DNA from: Chloroflexota bacterium
Lineage (GTDB): Bacteria; Chloroflexota; Dehalococcoidia; Dehalococcoidales; UBA2162
Reading direction: 5' to 3'
Length of the DNA: 43,910 nt
NCBI GenBank assembly: GCA_016190895.1
Contig: JACPPR010000071.1
Coordinates: 1 to 43,910 of the forward strand
The notes below the pieces were generated by a model. That model saw nothing but the letters and a program-made list of their open reading frames with translations, made no database searches and was not told the DNA's origin. Both the position numbers and the translations under genes were made by a program. Of this stretch, positions 16,170 through 23,209 are shown in pieces. Every line of letters starts with the position of its first letter. Positions within the stretch are counted from its first letter, which is position 1.

Positions 16170-17273
16170 TTATTGCGTCTTCTCTATCTGCTTCAAGGCC
16201 TTAATCAGGGCATCGGTGTGCTCTGGCTTCCCGACACTGATGCGGATATAGTCCTTCAAACGAGGCTCCTCGAAGTAGCGCACCAGGATACCTTTCTGCT
16301 GGAGCTTCTGCTTAAGCTCTTTCGCCTCGCCCTTCTCCACCCGGCAGAGGATGAAATTAGCCTGTGAGGGTACAGTCTTCAGCCACTTGATGTTTTTCAG
16401 CTCCTCATAGAGTCTGGCCCGCTCGGCGATTATTTTGTCCACATTGCCCTTGAGGTAAGCGAGGTCCTTGAGTGATTCTTCCACGGCCACCAGCGCCGCC
16501 ACATTCACGTTATAGGGCATCTTGATTTTGAGCAGGTAATCGGCGATTTTCTCCGGGAACAGCCCGTAGCCGATCCTCAGACCGGCCAGTCCCGCCCATT
16601 TGCTGAAGGTGCGCAAGACCATCAGGTTCGGAGACTTGCCCACCATCGGCGTCACTGTCTCCCTACCGAATTCGCAGTAGGCCTCGTCAACCACGAAAGG
16701 CAATCCGGTGTCCAGTATTTCCAGCAACTCCGGGCGGGGTATCATCGTGCCCGTCGGGTTGTTCGGATTGACCAGGAAGATTACCTTTGTCTTGTTAGTG
16801 ATGACGGCTTTAACGGCAGCCGCAGTGATGGCAAAACTGTTATCTCTGTGAACCTCGACGATATTGCCGCCGCAGAGCAAAGTGCTGAAACGAAAAATGC
16901 CGAAGGTGGGCACGCAGTTTATTACCTCGTCGCCCGGCTTGAGAAAGAGGCGCAAGATGAGGTCGATAAGCTGGTTAGAGCCACCCCCCGCCACGATATG
17001 CCGGGCATCGATACCGCAATACCCGGCCAGTAGTTCCCTGATTTTGGCCTGGCCGTCATCGGGATAGATATTAAAATGGGGATAAGCAGCCAGCGCCCGG
17101 TTCACCCCGGGCGAGCAGCCGTAGGGGTTCTCGTTGGCATCGAGCTTGATGATATCCTCGACCGCTACCTCTACCTTCCCCTTGAGCGTCTCCGGTGATG
17201 TGGCCGCGGAGTAGCCGCCGAAGCTGGCTAAATCAGGCCTGATTAACTTTTCTATACCGTCTTTTTCAGTCAT
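16170..17273 (-). CDS. hisC: histidinol-phosphate aminotransferase
   Basis: HisC makes histidinol phosphate from imidazole acetol phosphate using PLP and glutamate. The product is 367 aa from ATG 17273, which has AGAGG 4 nt upstream; an in-frame GTG at 17306 is the alternative. Seen: KLDANENPYGCSP, GGGSNQLIDLI, VNPNNPTGT, FVVDEAYCEF and the PLP lysine loop RTFSKWAGLAGLRIGYG. The gene is the last of the his series but is separated from hisD by over 1.2 kb holding another small gene and repeats, so it may be transcribed on its own. Confidence 0.95.
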   Translation of the reverse strand: MTEKDGIEKLIRPDLASFGGYSAATSPETLKGKVEVAVEDIIKLDANENPYGCSPGVNRALAAYPHFNIYPDDGQAKIRELLAGYCGIDARHIVAGGGSNQLIDLILRLFLKPGDEVINCVPTFGIFRFSTLLCGGNIVEVHRDNSFAITAAAVKAVITNKTKVIFLVNPNNPTGTMIPRPELLEILDTGLPFVVDEAYCEFGRETVTPMVGKSPNLMVLRTFSKWAGLAGLRIGYGLFPEKIADYLLKIKMPYNVNVAALVAVEESLKDLAYLKGNVDKIIAERARLYEELKNIKWLKTVPSQANFILCRVEKGEAKELKQKLQQKGILVRYFEEPRLKDYIRISVGKPEHTDALIKALKQIEKTQ

Positions 17274-17361
17274 GTTCCTCTGATTCCCCTGTGTAACCAA
17301 CGGCACATTTTAACACCGATTCGTAGGGAAGGACAAACCAAGAGCGAAAAGATGACCTAAG

Positions 17362-17436
17362 TGTCATTCTCGGCTTGACCGGAGAATCCATAATCAGTCG
17401 ATGGATATGGATTCCCTGCCTGCGCGGGGAATGTCA
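17362..17436. repeat. TGTCATTC-ended module, copy 2
   Basis: Ends are TGTCATTC and GAATGTCA (one change from a perfect inverted end). Internal pieces TCTCGGCTTGACCGGAGAAT and GATTCCCTGCCTGCGCGGGG match copy 1 in reversed order. Lies between hisC and the small Cys/His gene. Confidence 0.75.
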
Positions 17437-17443
17437 GCGATTT

Positions 17444-17743
17444 TTAAACACTCTCTGATGTGCGTTGGAAAGGTATGGAGACATCAGTCAGTCGGAATGG
17501 GGCTAATCTTCCCCCCCCCCCCCGGACTGCGGTTACGTGCTCAACCAAAGGGGATTTGCCGCGCTGGAAGCGAATCCTGACGTGAACAATACGGCGCTTC
17601 CGAACCTCTGAATGGCCGCAGGGTATGTTATCCGCGAAAGTAACTGGCGAATCAGAAGAAGAGTAGGAGAAGGTATAAGAATCGGGTATGCTTATCTTTT
17701 CTTCCGTGCCGTGCCAGGGGCACAGAATAGTTATCTGAGGCAT
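17444..17743 (-). CDS. small Cys/His protein with a G13 tract near its 3' end
   Basis: As assembled, a 99-aa frame starts at ATG 17743 with a strong AGGAGGGGG ribosome site. The N-terminal part, with CPWH (C8, H11) and CGH (C42, H44), looks like a small metal-binding protein; I do not recognise the family. On the coding strand 13 consecutive G (17511-17523) follow about codon 73. With 12 G the frame would end at the TAG at 17503-17505 after about 79 aa (...VRGGGED). With 13 G it runs on into repeat-derived sequence. The shorter form is probably the original one. The tract may be phase-variable or a sequencing error. An inverted repeat lies upstream at 17807-17849. Confidence 0.55.
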   Translation of the reverse strand: MPQITILCPWHGTEEKISIPDSYTFSYSSSDSPVTFADNIPCGHSEVRKRRIVHVRIRFQRGKSPLVEHVTAVRGGGGRLAPFRLTDVSIPFQRTSESV

Positions 17744-17806
17744 AGTCCCCCTCCTGTCGGAGCGTACTCGAGAATGCTTGTCAAGTCAGTATGGCGGCTC
17801 GCTGTC

Positions 17807-17849
17807 AATACGTATCAATACGTAACTCCACATAGTATTGATACGTATT
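17807..17849. promoter_or_regulatory. 15-bp inverted repeat, operator-like
   Basis: AATACGTATCAATAC (17807-17821) and its exact reverse complement (17835-17849) are separated by 13 nt. The left arm contains AATACGTA twice (17807, 17817). It lies about 65 bp upstream of the small Cys/His gene. TTGACA-like boxes occur between it and the gene on the minus strand. A dimeric repressor site or an mRNA hairpin are both possible. Confidence 0.55.
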
Positions 17850-17945
17850 TTAGAGTAAAGGAATGGAGGGCATTTGTCAATCATGCTCGTCGAAGTCAAA
17901 GGCGCCGTGCGAGGGTATTTGTAAATGCCGTTGCCCGGTTGGACA

Positions 17946-17965
17946 TCCTTCCGGTACCGGAAGGA
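17946..17965. promoter_or_regulatory. 20-bp perfect palindrome
   Basis: TCCTTCCGGTACCGGAAGGA is a perfect 20-bp palindrome without a loop, in a region with no convincing gene. It resembles a binding site for a symmetric dimer, but no partner gene can be named. Confidence 0.5.
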
Positions 17966-18205
17966 CACGACATCTTTTGTATGGAATCTTATTTCCGCAT
18001 ACTTCCATCTTTGAGGCTGGGGTTTCGCGTTGACAGAAAATGAAATCGTGTGCTAACGTGAGCTTGCGGGTTTGCGAGCCCGCCGCGCGCGCCGCCCCCG
18101 GGTCTGCGTGGTGATGCCTGGGTGGTGATATTTAGAGAATGAGCGTGTGAGAGCGAGCAATGGTGAATTCCGCGAGTACACAATGGTGGATAAACTGCCC
18201 GCAAT

Positions 18206-18331
18206 GACATTAGACTCCTCTCCCCTTGCGGGAGAGAGCCTGCCCCGTACTTGATACGGGGATTGAGGTGAGGGGGGCGACGAGAGATGATATATTATCA
18301 CCCTGACCCCTTCGGCAAGCTCAGGGCAGGC
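18206..18331. repeat. mosaic of CTCTCCCC/GGTGAGGGG and CTTCGGCAAGCTCAGG repeats
   Basis: CCTCTCCCCTTGCGGGAGAG and GATTGAGGTGAGGGG enclose the palindrome CCCCGTACTTGATACGGGG. Then CCCCTTCGGCAAGCTCAGGG follows at 18307-18326. The first palindrome recurs as CCCGTGCTTGACACGGG near 40262, and the last unit recurs inside hisZ at 22128-22152. No gene is supported in 17744-18526. Confidence 0.65.
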
Positions 18332-18351
18332 TCTGACCCTCTCTCCTCAAG

Positions 18352-18476
18352 GACGTGTGATGTGAATTAAGCAACCTCGATTTCCCATTGTACGGGCAGT
18401 TTTGTAACCTGTCCGCTGGCGGGCGGGTTCGAAACCCGCCCCTTCGTTTGCCAGATTTGGTTTCGACCCTCGTACG
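18352..18476. mobile_element. 125-bp MITE-like insertion in a hairpin repeat
   Basis: The segment is flanked by CTCAAG direct repeats (18346-18351 and 18477-18482). Its ends are GACGTGTG and CGTACGTC, i.e. inverted GACGT(G/A). Removing the segment and one CTCAAG restores CCCTCTCTCCTCAAGAGAGAGGG-type symmetry, an intact hairpin of the kind seen elsewhere. It contains the hairpin GCGGGTTCGAAACCCGC (18421-18437). No coding capacity. Confidence 0.5.
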
Positions 18477-18526
18477 TCCTCAAGAGAGAGGGAACTGGAA
18501 CGGAAACATAATTTTTGGACAGGTAC

Positions 18527-19798
18527 CTATCTAAGTCGTCTTTCCACCGCCTTGGCGTGGGCTTCTAGCCCTTCGGCTTTAGCCAGGGTCTGGGCTGCAG
18601 GACCTAGCTTTTTCAGCAAAGCGGCATCGACATCTATAACGCTGGTCAGCTTGACGAAATCGGTGACGTTGAGGGGAGAACTGAAGCGCGCTGTCCCGCC
18701 GGTGGGCAGGACGTGGCTCGGCCCGGCGATGTAATCCCCCAGCGCCACCGTCCCTTTTTCACCAAGAACAATGCAGCCGGCGTTGGAGATTTTGTCCACG
18801 TAAGAAGCGGCATCCTTTACCTGCAGCAAGAGGTGCTCCGGAGCGTAAAGATTAGCCAGCTCGATGGCCTGGTTGATGTTAGCCACCACCGCCATCACCC
18901 CCCGCAACCCCAGGGAATCCCGCGTACGCTCCGAATCGGGCAACTCACCGAGTTGCTTCTCGACCTCCTGCATTACCTTGTCCACCATAGATTGCGACGT
19001 GGTCACGAGCACCGCCGAACCCAGGTTATGCTCCGCCTGCGCGAGAAGGTCAGATGCCACGTAAGCCGGATTAGCTGCAGCATCGGCGATAATCAAGACC
19101 TCGGAAGGCCCGAAAAGACCATCAATGCCGACCACCCCGTAGACCAGCTTCTTGGCCAGTGTTACGTATACATTCCCCGGCCCGCAGACTTTGTCCACGG
19201 CAGGCACAGACTCAGTACCGAAGGCTAGAGCGGCGATTGCCTGTGCGCCCCCGACGGAGAATATCCTGTCCACTCCGGCGATATCAGCGGCGACTAAGGT
19301 CAGCGGCGAAACGCTGCCCGATTTGCCTGGCGGCGTCATCAAGATGACGTCTTTGACGCCGGCCACCTTCGCAGGGGTCACCACCATTAGCAGTGAAGAG
19401 GGCAAAGGAGGAAAACCAGGGGTGTAGACGCCGATGCGGTTCAGCGGGCGCATCTTCCACCCCAACCCACCCCTGTCGCCATCGCGGACAAGGTTCCTTT
19501 TCTGTGCAGTATGATACGAGCGAATCCGGCGCGCGGCCAGCTTCATTGCTGAGAGCAGCCTGGCGTCCACCTGGTCATATGCGGCCGCTATTTGCTTCTT
19601 GCTCACCTCCAGCGAGGTCAGCTTCACGCCATCGAACTTGAGGGTATAGTCACGGACAGCGGCATCCCCCCGTTTGCGCACGTCGTCTATCCAGGTGCGC
19701 ACGTCCTTCTCACGCTCATCGGTCTCAAGCGCCGCCGCAGAGGGCCCGCGCCTGGATAAAGCTTCTTTCGCTGCTTCAAAACCTTTAATGATTCTCAA
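18527..19798 (-). CDS. hisD: histidinol dehydrogenase
   Basis: HisD oxidises L-histidinol to L-histidine in two NAD+-dependent steps and is a Zn enzyme. The product is 423 aa. Zn ligands and catalytic residues are readable: LLAQAEHN (Gln and His; the usual following Asp is Asn), NLYAPEHLLL (catalytic Glu-His), LGDYIAGPSHVLPTGGTAR (Asp) and LEAHAKAVE (C-terminal His). GPGNVYVTLAKKLVYG is the NAD-region signature. Start TTG 19798, with only a weak AGGATTC ahead. It is downstream of hisG across a 152-bp repeat. Confidence 0.95.
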   Translation of the reverse strand: MRIIKGFEAAKEALSRRGPSAAALETDEREKDVRTWIDDVRKRGDAAVRDYTLKFDGVKLTSLEVSKKQIAAAYDQVDARLLSAMKLAARRIRSYHTAQKRNLVRDGDRGGLGWKMRPLNRIGVYTPGFPPLPSSLLMVVTPAKVAGVKDVILMTPPGKSGSVSPLTLVAADIAGVDRIFSVGGAQAIAALAFGTESVPAVDKVCGPGNVYVTLAKKLVYGVVGIDGLFGPSEVLIIADAAANPAYVASDLLAQAEHNLGSAVLVTTSQSMVDKVMQEVEKQLGELPDSERTRDSLGLRGVMAVVANINQAIELANLYAPEHLLLQVKDAASYVDKISNAGCIVLGEKGTVALGDYIAGPSHVLPTGGTARFSSPLNVTDFVKLTSVIDVDAALLKKLGPAAQTLAKAEGLEAHAKAVERRLR

Positions 19799-19803
19799 GG
19801 AAT

Positions 19804-19975
19804 CCTAACCCCCTGGCCCCCTTCCCTTTGTAAAAGGGAAGGGGGAATACGCCCCTTTGAGACGAGCTTGGTCTTCTGCAAATCTCCCATTTTACAGGCA
19901 TCTCCCTTTCGTAAAGGGAGACTGAGAGGGATTCAGAATAGAAAATCCCCCTAATCCCCCTTTGCCAAAGGGGGA
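19804..19975. repeat. CCCTTT/AAAGGG repeat cluster between hisG and hisD
   Basis: The cluster holds hairpins TTCCCTTT-GTAAA-AGGGAAGG and ATCTCCCTTTCGTAAAGGGAGA and ends ATCCCCCTTTGCCAAAGGGGG. The block ATCTCCCTTTCGTAAAGGGA followed by GACTGAGAGGGATT is the reverse complement of the block at 41148-41180. The repeat overlaps the last codons of hisG, encoding its terminal PPPLAKGD. Confidence 0.75.
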
Positions 19976-21381
19976 GGTGCTAAGGCTTTCCTCAGAATCT
20001 CCGTAATCTCCCTAATCCTCTTCGCCTTGGCCGGGTTGTCAATACTGTTCTTATTGCCGATGAGGCGTCCGGTGGACTCAAAAATGGTCTCGATAATCTT
20101 AAGATTATGTCTGGCAATGGTGCTGCCTGTCTCGGTATTCTCGATGAGCAGGTCGGCGTCCTCGGGCAAAAATGCTTCGGTGGCGCCCCAGGTGGGAATG
20201 ACCTTGTAAACGCCGAGGTGATTATCCCGGGCGTACTTATCCGAGATATTGGTGTATTCCGAGGCCACTCTGACCGTCAGGCTGCGTTCGGCGTAAAGCT
20301 GTCTCAATTCAGCGATGCTTTCCACCGGCAATTCTTTGCTGACCACGGCCACTATCCGCACCCAGGCAAACTTCAGGTCGAGAAGCTCGGTGGCCGGGCT
20401 GGAAGGGAACTGGTAGAGGTGGTCGGTCAGCCAGTCCTTGCCGGTGATAGCCAAATCGAAATTGCCGTTCGCCACCTGCATCGGCATATCCTGAGGCCGG
20501 ATGACCTTCATACTGACGCCTTCCAGATGTGAAACCGGACGGCGGTTGCCCGTTGTTGAGGGGTAATCATCAATTCGGATACCCGCTTTGCTCATTAGCT
20601 GGCAGGTCGGCGATTGCTGGTGGCCGTCTGGTAAAGCCAGCCTGATTACCTTCCCATCCACATCGGGAACAGGATAGCTGCCTGATGACGGCTCTTTTCT
20701 GGCAGAAGCTGGTAGGGAAGGCGTTTGTGCCGCAGGCAGGTGGACATCCAGAGATGACAGCAGCTGGCTAAGGTCTTCCCTTTCCCAGCTATTTTTGTTG
20801 GCGATAAGACAGGCCTGAAAATCGAGCACATCGCTCACCGGTTTCAGGTTCTGTTCACCGGGTTTGCCGGCGACCAGCGCTAGTTCGGCGCTCTCCGGTG
20901 GGTAGCCCTCGGCCGCCCCCCACAGGGGAAAAACGCTGAACCGCCTCAGCCTGTTTTTCAGGGCAAAAGCCTCAGCCAGATTAGGGTACTCACTGACAAG
21001 CCGGATAATCTCTCTCTTCGCCTGGATTGCCTCAATAGATGGCGCCACTTTTGAACCGGATGCAACCATATATAACGCGCCTTTTCCATAGCCGAGATTC
21101 CTCAGCTTGACCAGCGGCGAAGCGGAGTATTTAGCCATTAGCTCCTCAAGCCAGTCCAGCCCGCAAATGCCCAGATCGTAGTTGCCGACGGCCACCTGGA
21201 TGGGAATATCCCTTTCGTGGAACATCTTGACCAGCAGGTTTGGGAAACGCTGGCTTTTCAGGCGGTAGTTGCGCGCGCCATCCGTGTAGCCGTCCAAACC
21301 CCAGCCAGCTTTCTCAAGGAGACTGGCCGTCTCGGGCAGAAGTTTACCTTTAGGTAATGCTACTTTCAGTTGTTTTGCCAT
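19951..21381 (-). CDS. hisG: ATP phosphoribosyltransferase with two tandem HisG domains
   Basis: HisG condenses ATP and PRPP, the first step of histidine synthesis. Short-form HisG is about 210 aa, but this protein is 476 aa and consists of two HisG-like halves. Half 1 (about 1-212) has ALPKGKL, GNYDLGICGLDW and SEYPNLAEAF, but its PRPP loop is replaced by VAGKPGEQNLK. Half 2 (about 243-466) has GNFDLAITGKDW, SEYTNISDKY and an intact PRPP loop NTETGSTIARHNL, but its N-terminal KGR-type motif is replaced by LPDGHQQ. A Pro/Ser-rich linker (about 213-242) joins them. The gene follows hisZ, as expected for a short-form HisG that needs HisZ. The start at ATG 21381 has a modest AAGG. The product may be a covalent pseudo-dimer (inference). 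Confidence 0.92.
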   Translation of the reverse strand: MAKQLKVALPKGKLLPETASLLEKAGWGLDGYTDGARNYRLKSQRFPNLLVKMFHERDIPIQVAVGNYDLGICGLDWLEELMAKYSASPLVKLRNLGYGKGALYMVASGSKVAPSIEAIQAKREIIRLVSEYPNLAEAFALKNRLRRFSVFPLWGAAEGYPPESAELALVAGKPGEQNLKPVSDVLDFQACLIANKNSWEREDLSQLLSSLDVHLPAAQTPSLPASARKEPSSGSYPVPDVDGKVIRLALPDGHQQSPTCQLMSKAGIRIDDYPSTTGNRRPVSHLEGVSMKVIRPQDMPMQVANGNFDLAITGKDWLTDHLYQFPSSPATELLDLKFAWVRIVAVVSKELPVESIAELRQLYAERSLTVRVASEYTNISDKYARDNHLGVYKVIPTWGATEAFLPEDADLLIENTETGSTIARHNLKIIETIFESTGRLIGNKNSIDNPAKAKRIREITEILRKALAPPPLAKGD

Positions 21382-21420
21382 TCGTATGACCTTGTCCCCT
21401 TAGTTAGGCTGTCCAAAAAA

Positions 21421-21514
21421 TGTCATTCCAGCCCCGTATCGCAGTACGGGGTAAACTCCGGCTGGAATCCAGAAGTGGAGGGCATCCTGGATTCTGGCTT
21501 TCGCCAGAATGACA
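21421..21514. repeat. TGTCATTC-ended module, copy 3
   Basis: Ends are TGTCATTC and GAATGACA over 94 bp. The palindrome CCCCGTATCGCAGTACGGGG is nested inside the left hairpin arm, and CTGGATTCTGGCTTTCGCCA forms part of the right one. It separates hisZ and hisG. Confidence 0.75.
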
Positions 21515-21523
21515 GCCAGGCGC

Positions 21524-22780
21524 CTATCCTAGCAGCTTCAAGACCTCTTTCGCCGTCTGTGCCTCGAACTTTTTGCGCTTAGAGCGGTCGGTCAGAACAA
21601 AATGGGGCGCTTTATCCCGCACATCGAGCAGCCATTTGTAGTTGGCCGGCGGCTGAGCGCCGAGACCTACTTCAGCATTGTGACCGGCTTCGTGCAGGGT
21701 GGCCGCCAGCTTAAAAGCTCCCTTTAGTCCGGCTCCGGACTCAGCCCTAATCAAGATTTTCTGAGCCTGCGGTCCCGCTAAAGTCCCCACTTTGGTCGAC
21801 TTCATCAGGTGGTCCAGATAAAGAGCAAAGCCTGAAGCCGGGGTCTGCTTACCCCCCATCAGAGGAATCAGGTGGTCATATCTGCCCCCGCCCCCAATCT
21901 GCTCGCCATCAATCAGGAGCTTGAACATCAGCCCGGTATAGTACTCGAAACCCCGCCCGGAAGTCAGGTCGATGTGATAATCGACTCCCACCGATTCCAG
22001 AAGCTCCACGGTATCTATAAAGTTACTCAGCGCAGGCTCCAATTCTGAGGATTCCCCATTAAACAGGGCTTTCAGATTTTTCAGAAAACCCGATGATTTC
22101 CCCTTCATCTCTAGCAAAGTGGCTAAAGCCTGCCCTGAGCTTGTCGAATGGGTGCTGCCCAGTTCAGGCCTCTCGGATTTCGTCATCGCCAGGACAGCCT
22201 CGTCACCATCCAGAAGCCGGTCATATATCTTGTGCTGCTCCTCGGGACTCAGGCCGAACTTAGCCAGTAACGCCCTTATCAAGTCGGCATGTGACAGTCT
22301 CAGCTCGACATTTTGAAGCCCCAATTGCTTCAAGACTCCCAGAGCCAACAGTACCAGTTCGACCTCGGCGACGGTCGAGCCAGCGCCGATAAGTTCCACT
22401 CCGCATTGCCACTTTTCCCGGCTCTCTTTTCCAGTCTCCTCAAAACTAAAAACGTTGGTCACGTAAAAGAGCTTGGCCAGCTTTCTGGCGCTCAGAGCCT
22501 CGATGTAAAGCCGGGCGATGGGAATGGTGCCATCGGGTCTGAGCACTACCCGCTCCCCACTCCAGCCATCCCAATCGAGGAAGGAATAGACCTTGCCCAG
22601 GCGGCTAGGGGTAAGCGTGCCGGTCGAGGTAAACAAATGCAGGTACTCGAGGGTAGGCGTCCTGACCTCTTCATAACCCCACTTCAGACAGCAATCCCGA
22701 AAGACTCCCTCGATGAGGCGGAATTTTCTCATATCCTCAGGAGATAGGTCCTGAGTTCCCTTAGCCCTCTGCACTCCCAT
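21524..22780 (-). CDS. hisZ: ATP phosphoribosyltransferase regulatory subunit HisZ
   Basis: HisZ is a class II aminoacyl-tRNA-synthetase paralogue that assembles with short-form HisG and makes it active and histidine-sensitive. The product is 418 aa. HisRS-like motifs: RTPTLEYLHLF, RPDGTIPIAR, QCGVELIGAG (the GVELIG form typical of HisZ) and GGGGRYDHLIPLMGG. The HisRS 'RGLDYYTG' appears as RGFEYYTG. Neighbourhood (hisG follows) favours HisZ over a true HisRS. Residues 211-218 (HSTSSGQA) are encoded by a dispersed intergenic repeat (22128-22152) inserted in frame. ATG 22780 has AGGAG 5 nt upstream. Confidence 0.88.
   Translation of the reverse strand: MGVQRAKGTQDLSPEDMRKFRLIEGVFRDCCLKWGYEEVRTPTLEYLHLFTSTGTLTPSRLGKVYSFLDWDGWSGERVVLRPDGTIPIARLYIEALSARKLAKLFYVTNVFSFEETGKESREKWQCGVELIGAGSTVAEVELVLLALGVLKQLGLQNVELRLSHADLIRALLAKFGLSPEEQHKIYDRLLDGDEAVLAMTKSERPELGSTHSTSSGQALATLLEMKGKSSGFLKNLKALFNGESSELEPALSNFIDTVELLESVGVDYHIDLTSGRGFEYYTGLMFKLLIDGEQIGGGGRYDHLIPLMGGKQTPASGFALYLDHLMKSTKVGTLAGPQAQKILIRAESGAGLKGAFKLAATLHEAGHNAEVGLGAQPPANYKWLLDVRDKAPHFVLTDRSKRKKFEAQTAKEVLKLLG
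22128..22152. repeat. CCTGCCCTGAGCTTGTCGAA repeat inside hisZ
   Basis: GCCTGCCCTGAGCTTGTCGA lies within hisZ. Its other copy in the window (18307-18331, reverse orientation) is intergenic. In hisZ it is read in frame as HSTSSGQA. Confidence 0.8.
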
Positions 22781-22786
22781 AACAAC

Positions 22787-23033
22787 TCCTTCGACAAGCT
22801 CCTTCGGCGGAGTTTACACTGAGCGAAGCGAACGTGCTCAGGACAGGTCAGAGCAAGCCCCTTCTCAAATAGCGGATAAAGTTTACACTACTTTAGTCAG
22901 CCATTCAAGCGGACTTGTATCGAATGTCATACGAGGAGCACATTCCCCTTCACTGCGTTCAGGGTCAGTGTAAACTCCACCCGAAGCAACCCGTCCCCAG
23001 CTTCACGGATTGCTTCGCTATGCTCGCAATGAC
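22787..23033. repeat. mosaic of intergenic repeats upstream of hisZ
   Basis: The 429-bp gap between divergent hisZ and the ATPase gene holds CCTTCGACAAGCTCCTTCGG, a fragment TTCCCCTTCACTGCGTTCAG with GGTCAGTGTAAACTCC (repeated at about 35795-35830), and GGATTGCTTCGCTATGCTCG up to CAATGAC at 23033. No gene is seen. Confidence 0.7.
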
Positions 23034-23104
23034 GGCACTCCCCGCTGTTGCCGCAGTTTAAACACCTTCTAATGTCTGTTACTAAACACTCTCACTTTCT
23101 CTCC

Positions 23105-23133
23105 TTGACAGGTTGAATGGTCTGGTCTAAACT
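23105..23133 (+). promoter_or_regulatory. candidate promoter of the P-type ATPase gene
   Basis: TTGACA at 23105-23110, a 17-nt spacer and TAAACT at 23128-23133. The transcript would have a leader of about 70 nt, in which GATAAT and ATTATC (about 23153-23172) can pair as a small hairpin. Confidence 0.5.
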
Positions 23134-23209
23134 GCTCTAGGCTATGGTCCGTGATAATCTCTCGATATTATCGAACACAACAAATTGATGCTGATGAGGA
23201 TTTTACTTT

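Noticed and set aside
17612-18301. Several frames of 60-143 codons on both strands downstream of hisD
   Set aside because: Low-complexity, Arg-rich translations crossing palindromes and repeats, no ribosome sites.
18380-18450. tRNA-like T-arm (GCGGGTTCGAAACCCGC) with a hairpin before it
   Set aside because: No acceptor stem partner for the 3' side, no D-arm, and the upstream hairpin has a 9-nt loop. It lies inside the MITE-like insertion.
21524-22780. Histidyl-tRNA synthetase instead of HisZ
   Set aside because: GVELIG form of motif 2, an altered RGLDYYTG motif and position directly before short-form-type hisG favour HisZ. A true HisRS cannot be excluded without checking the rest of the genome.
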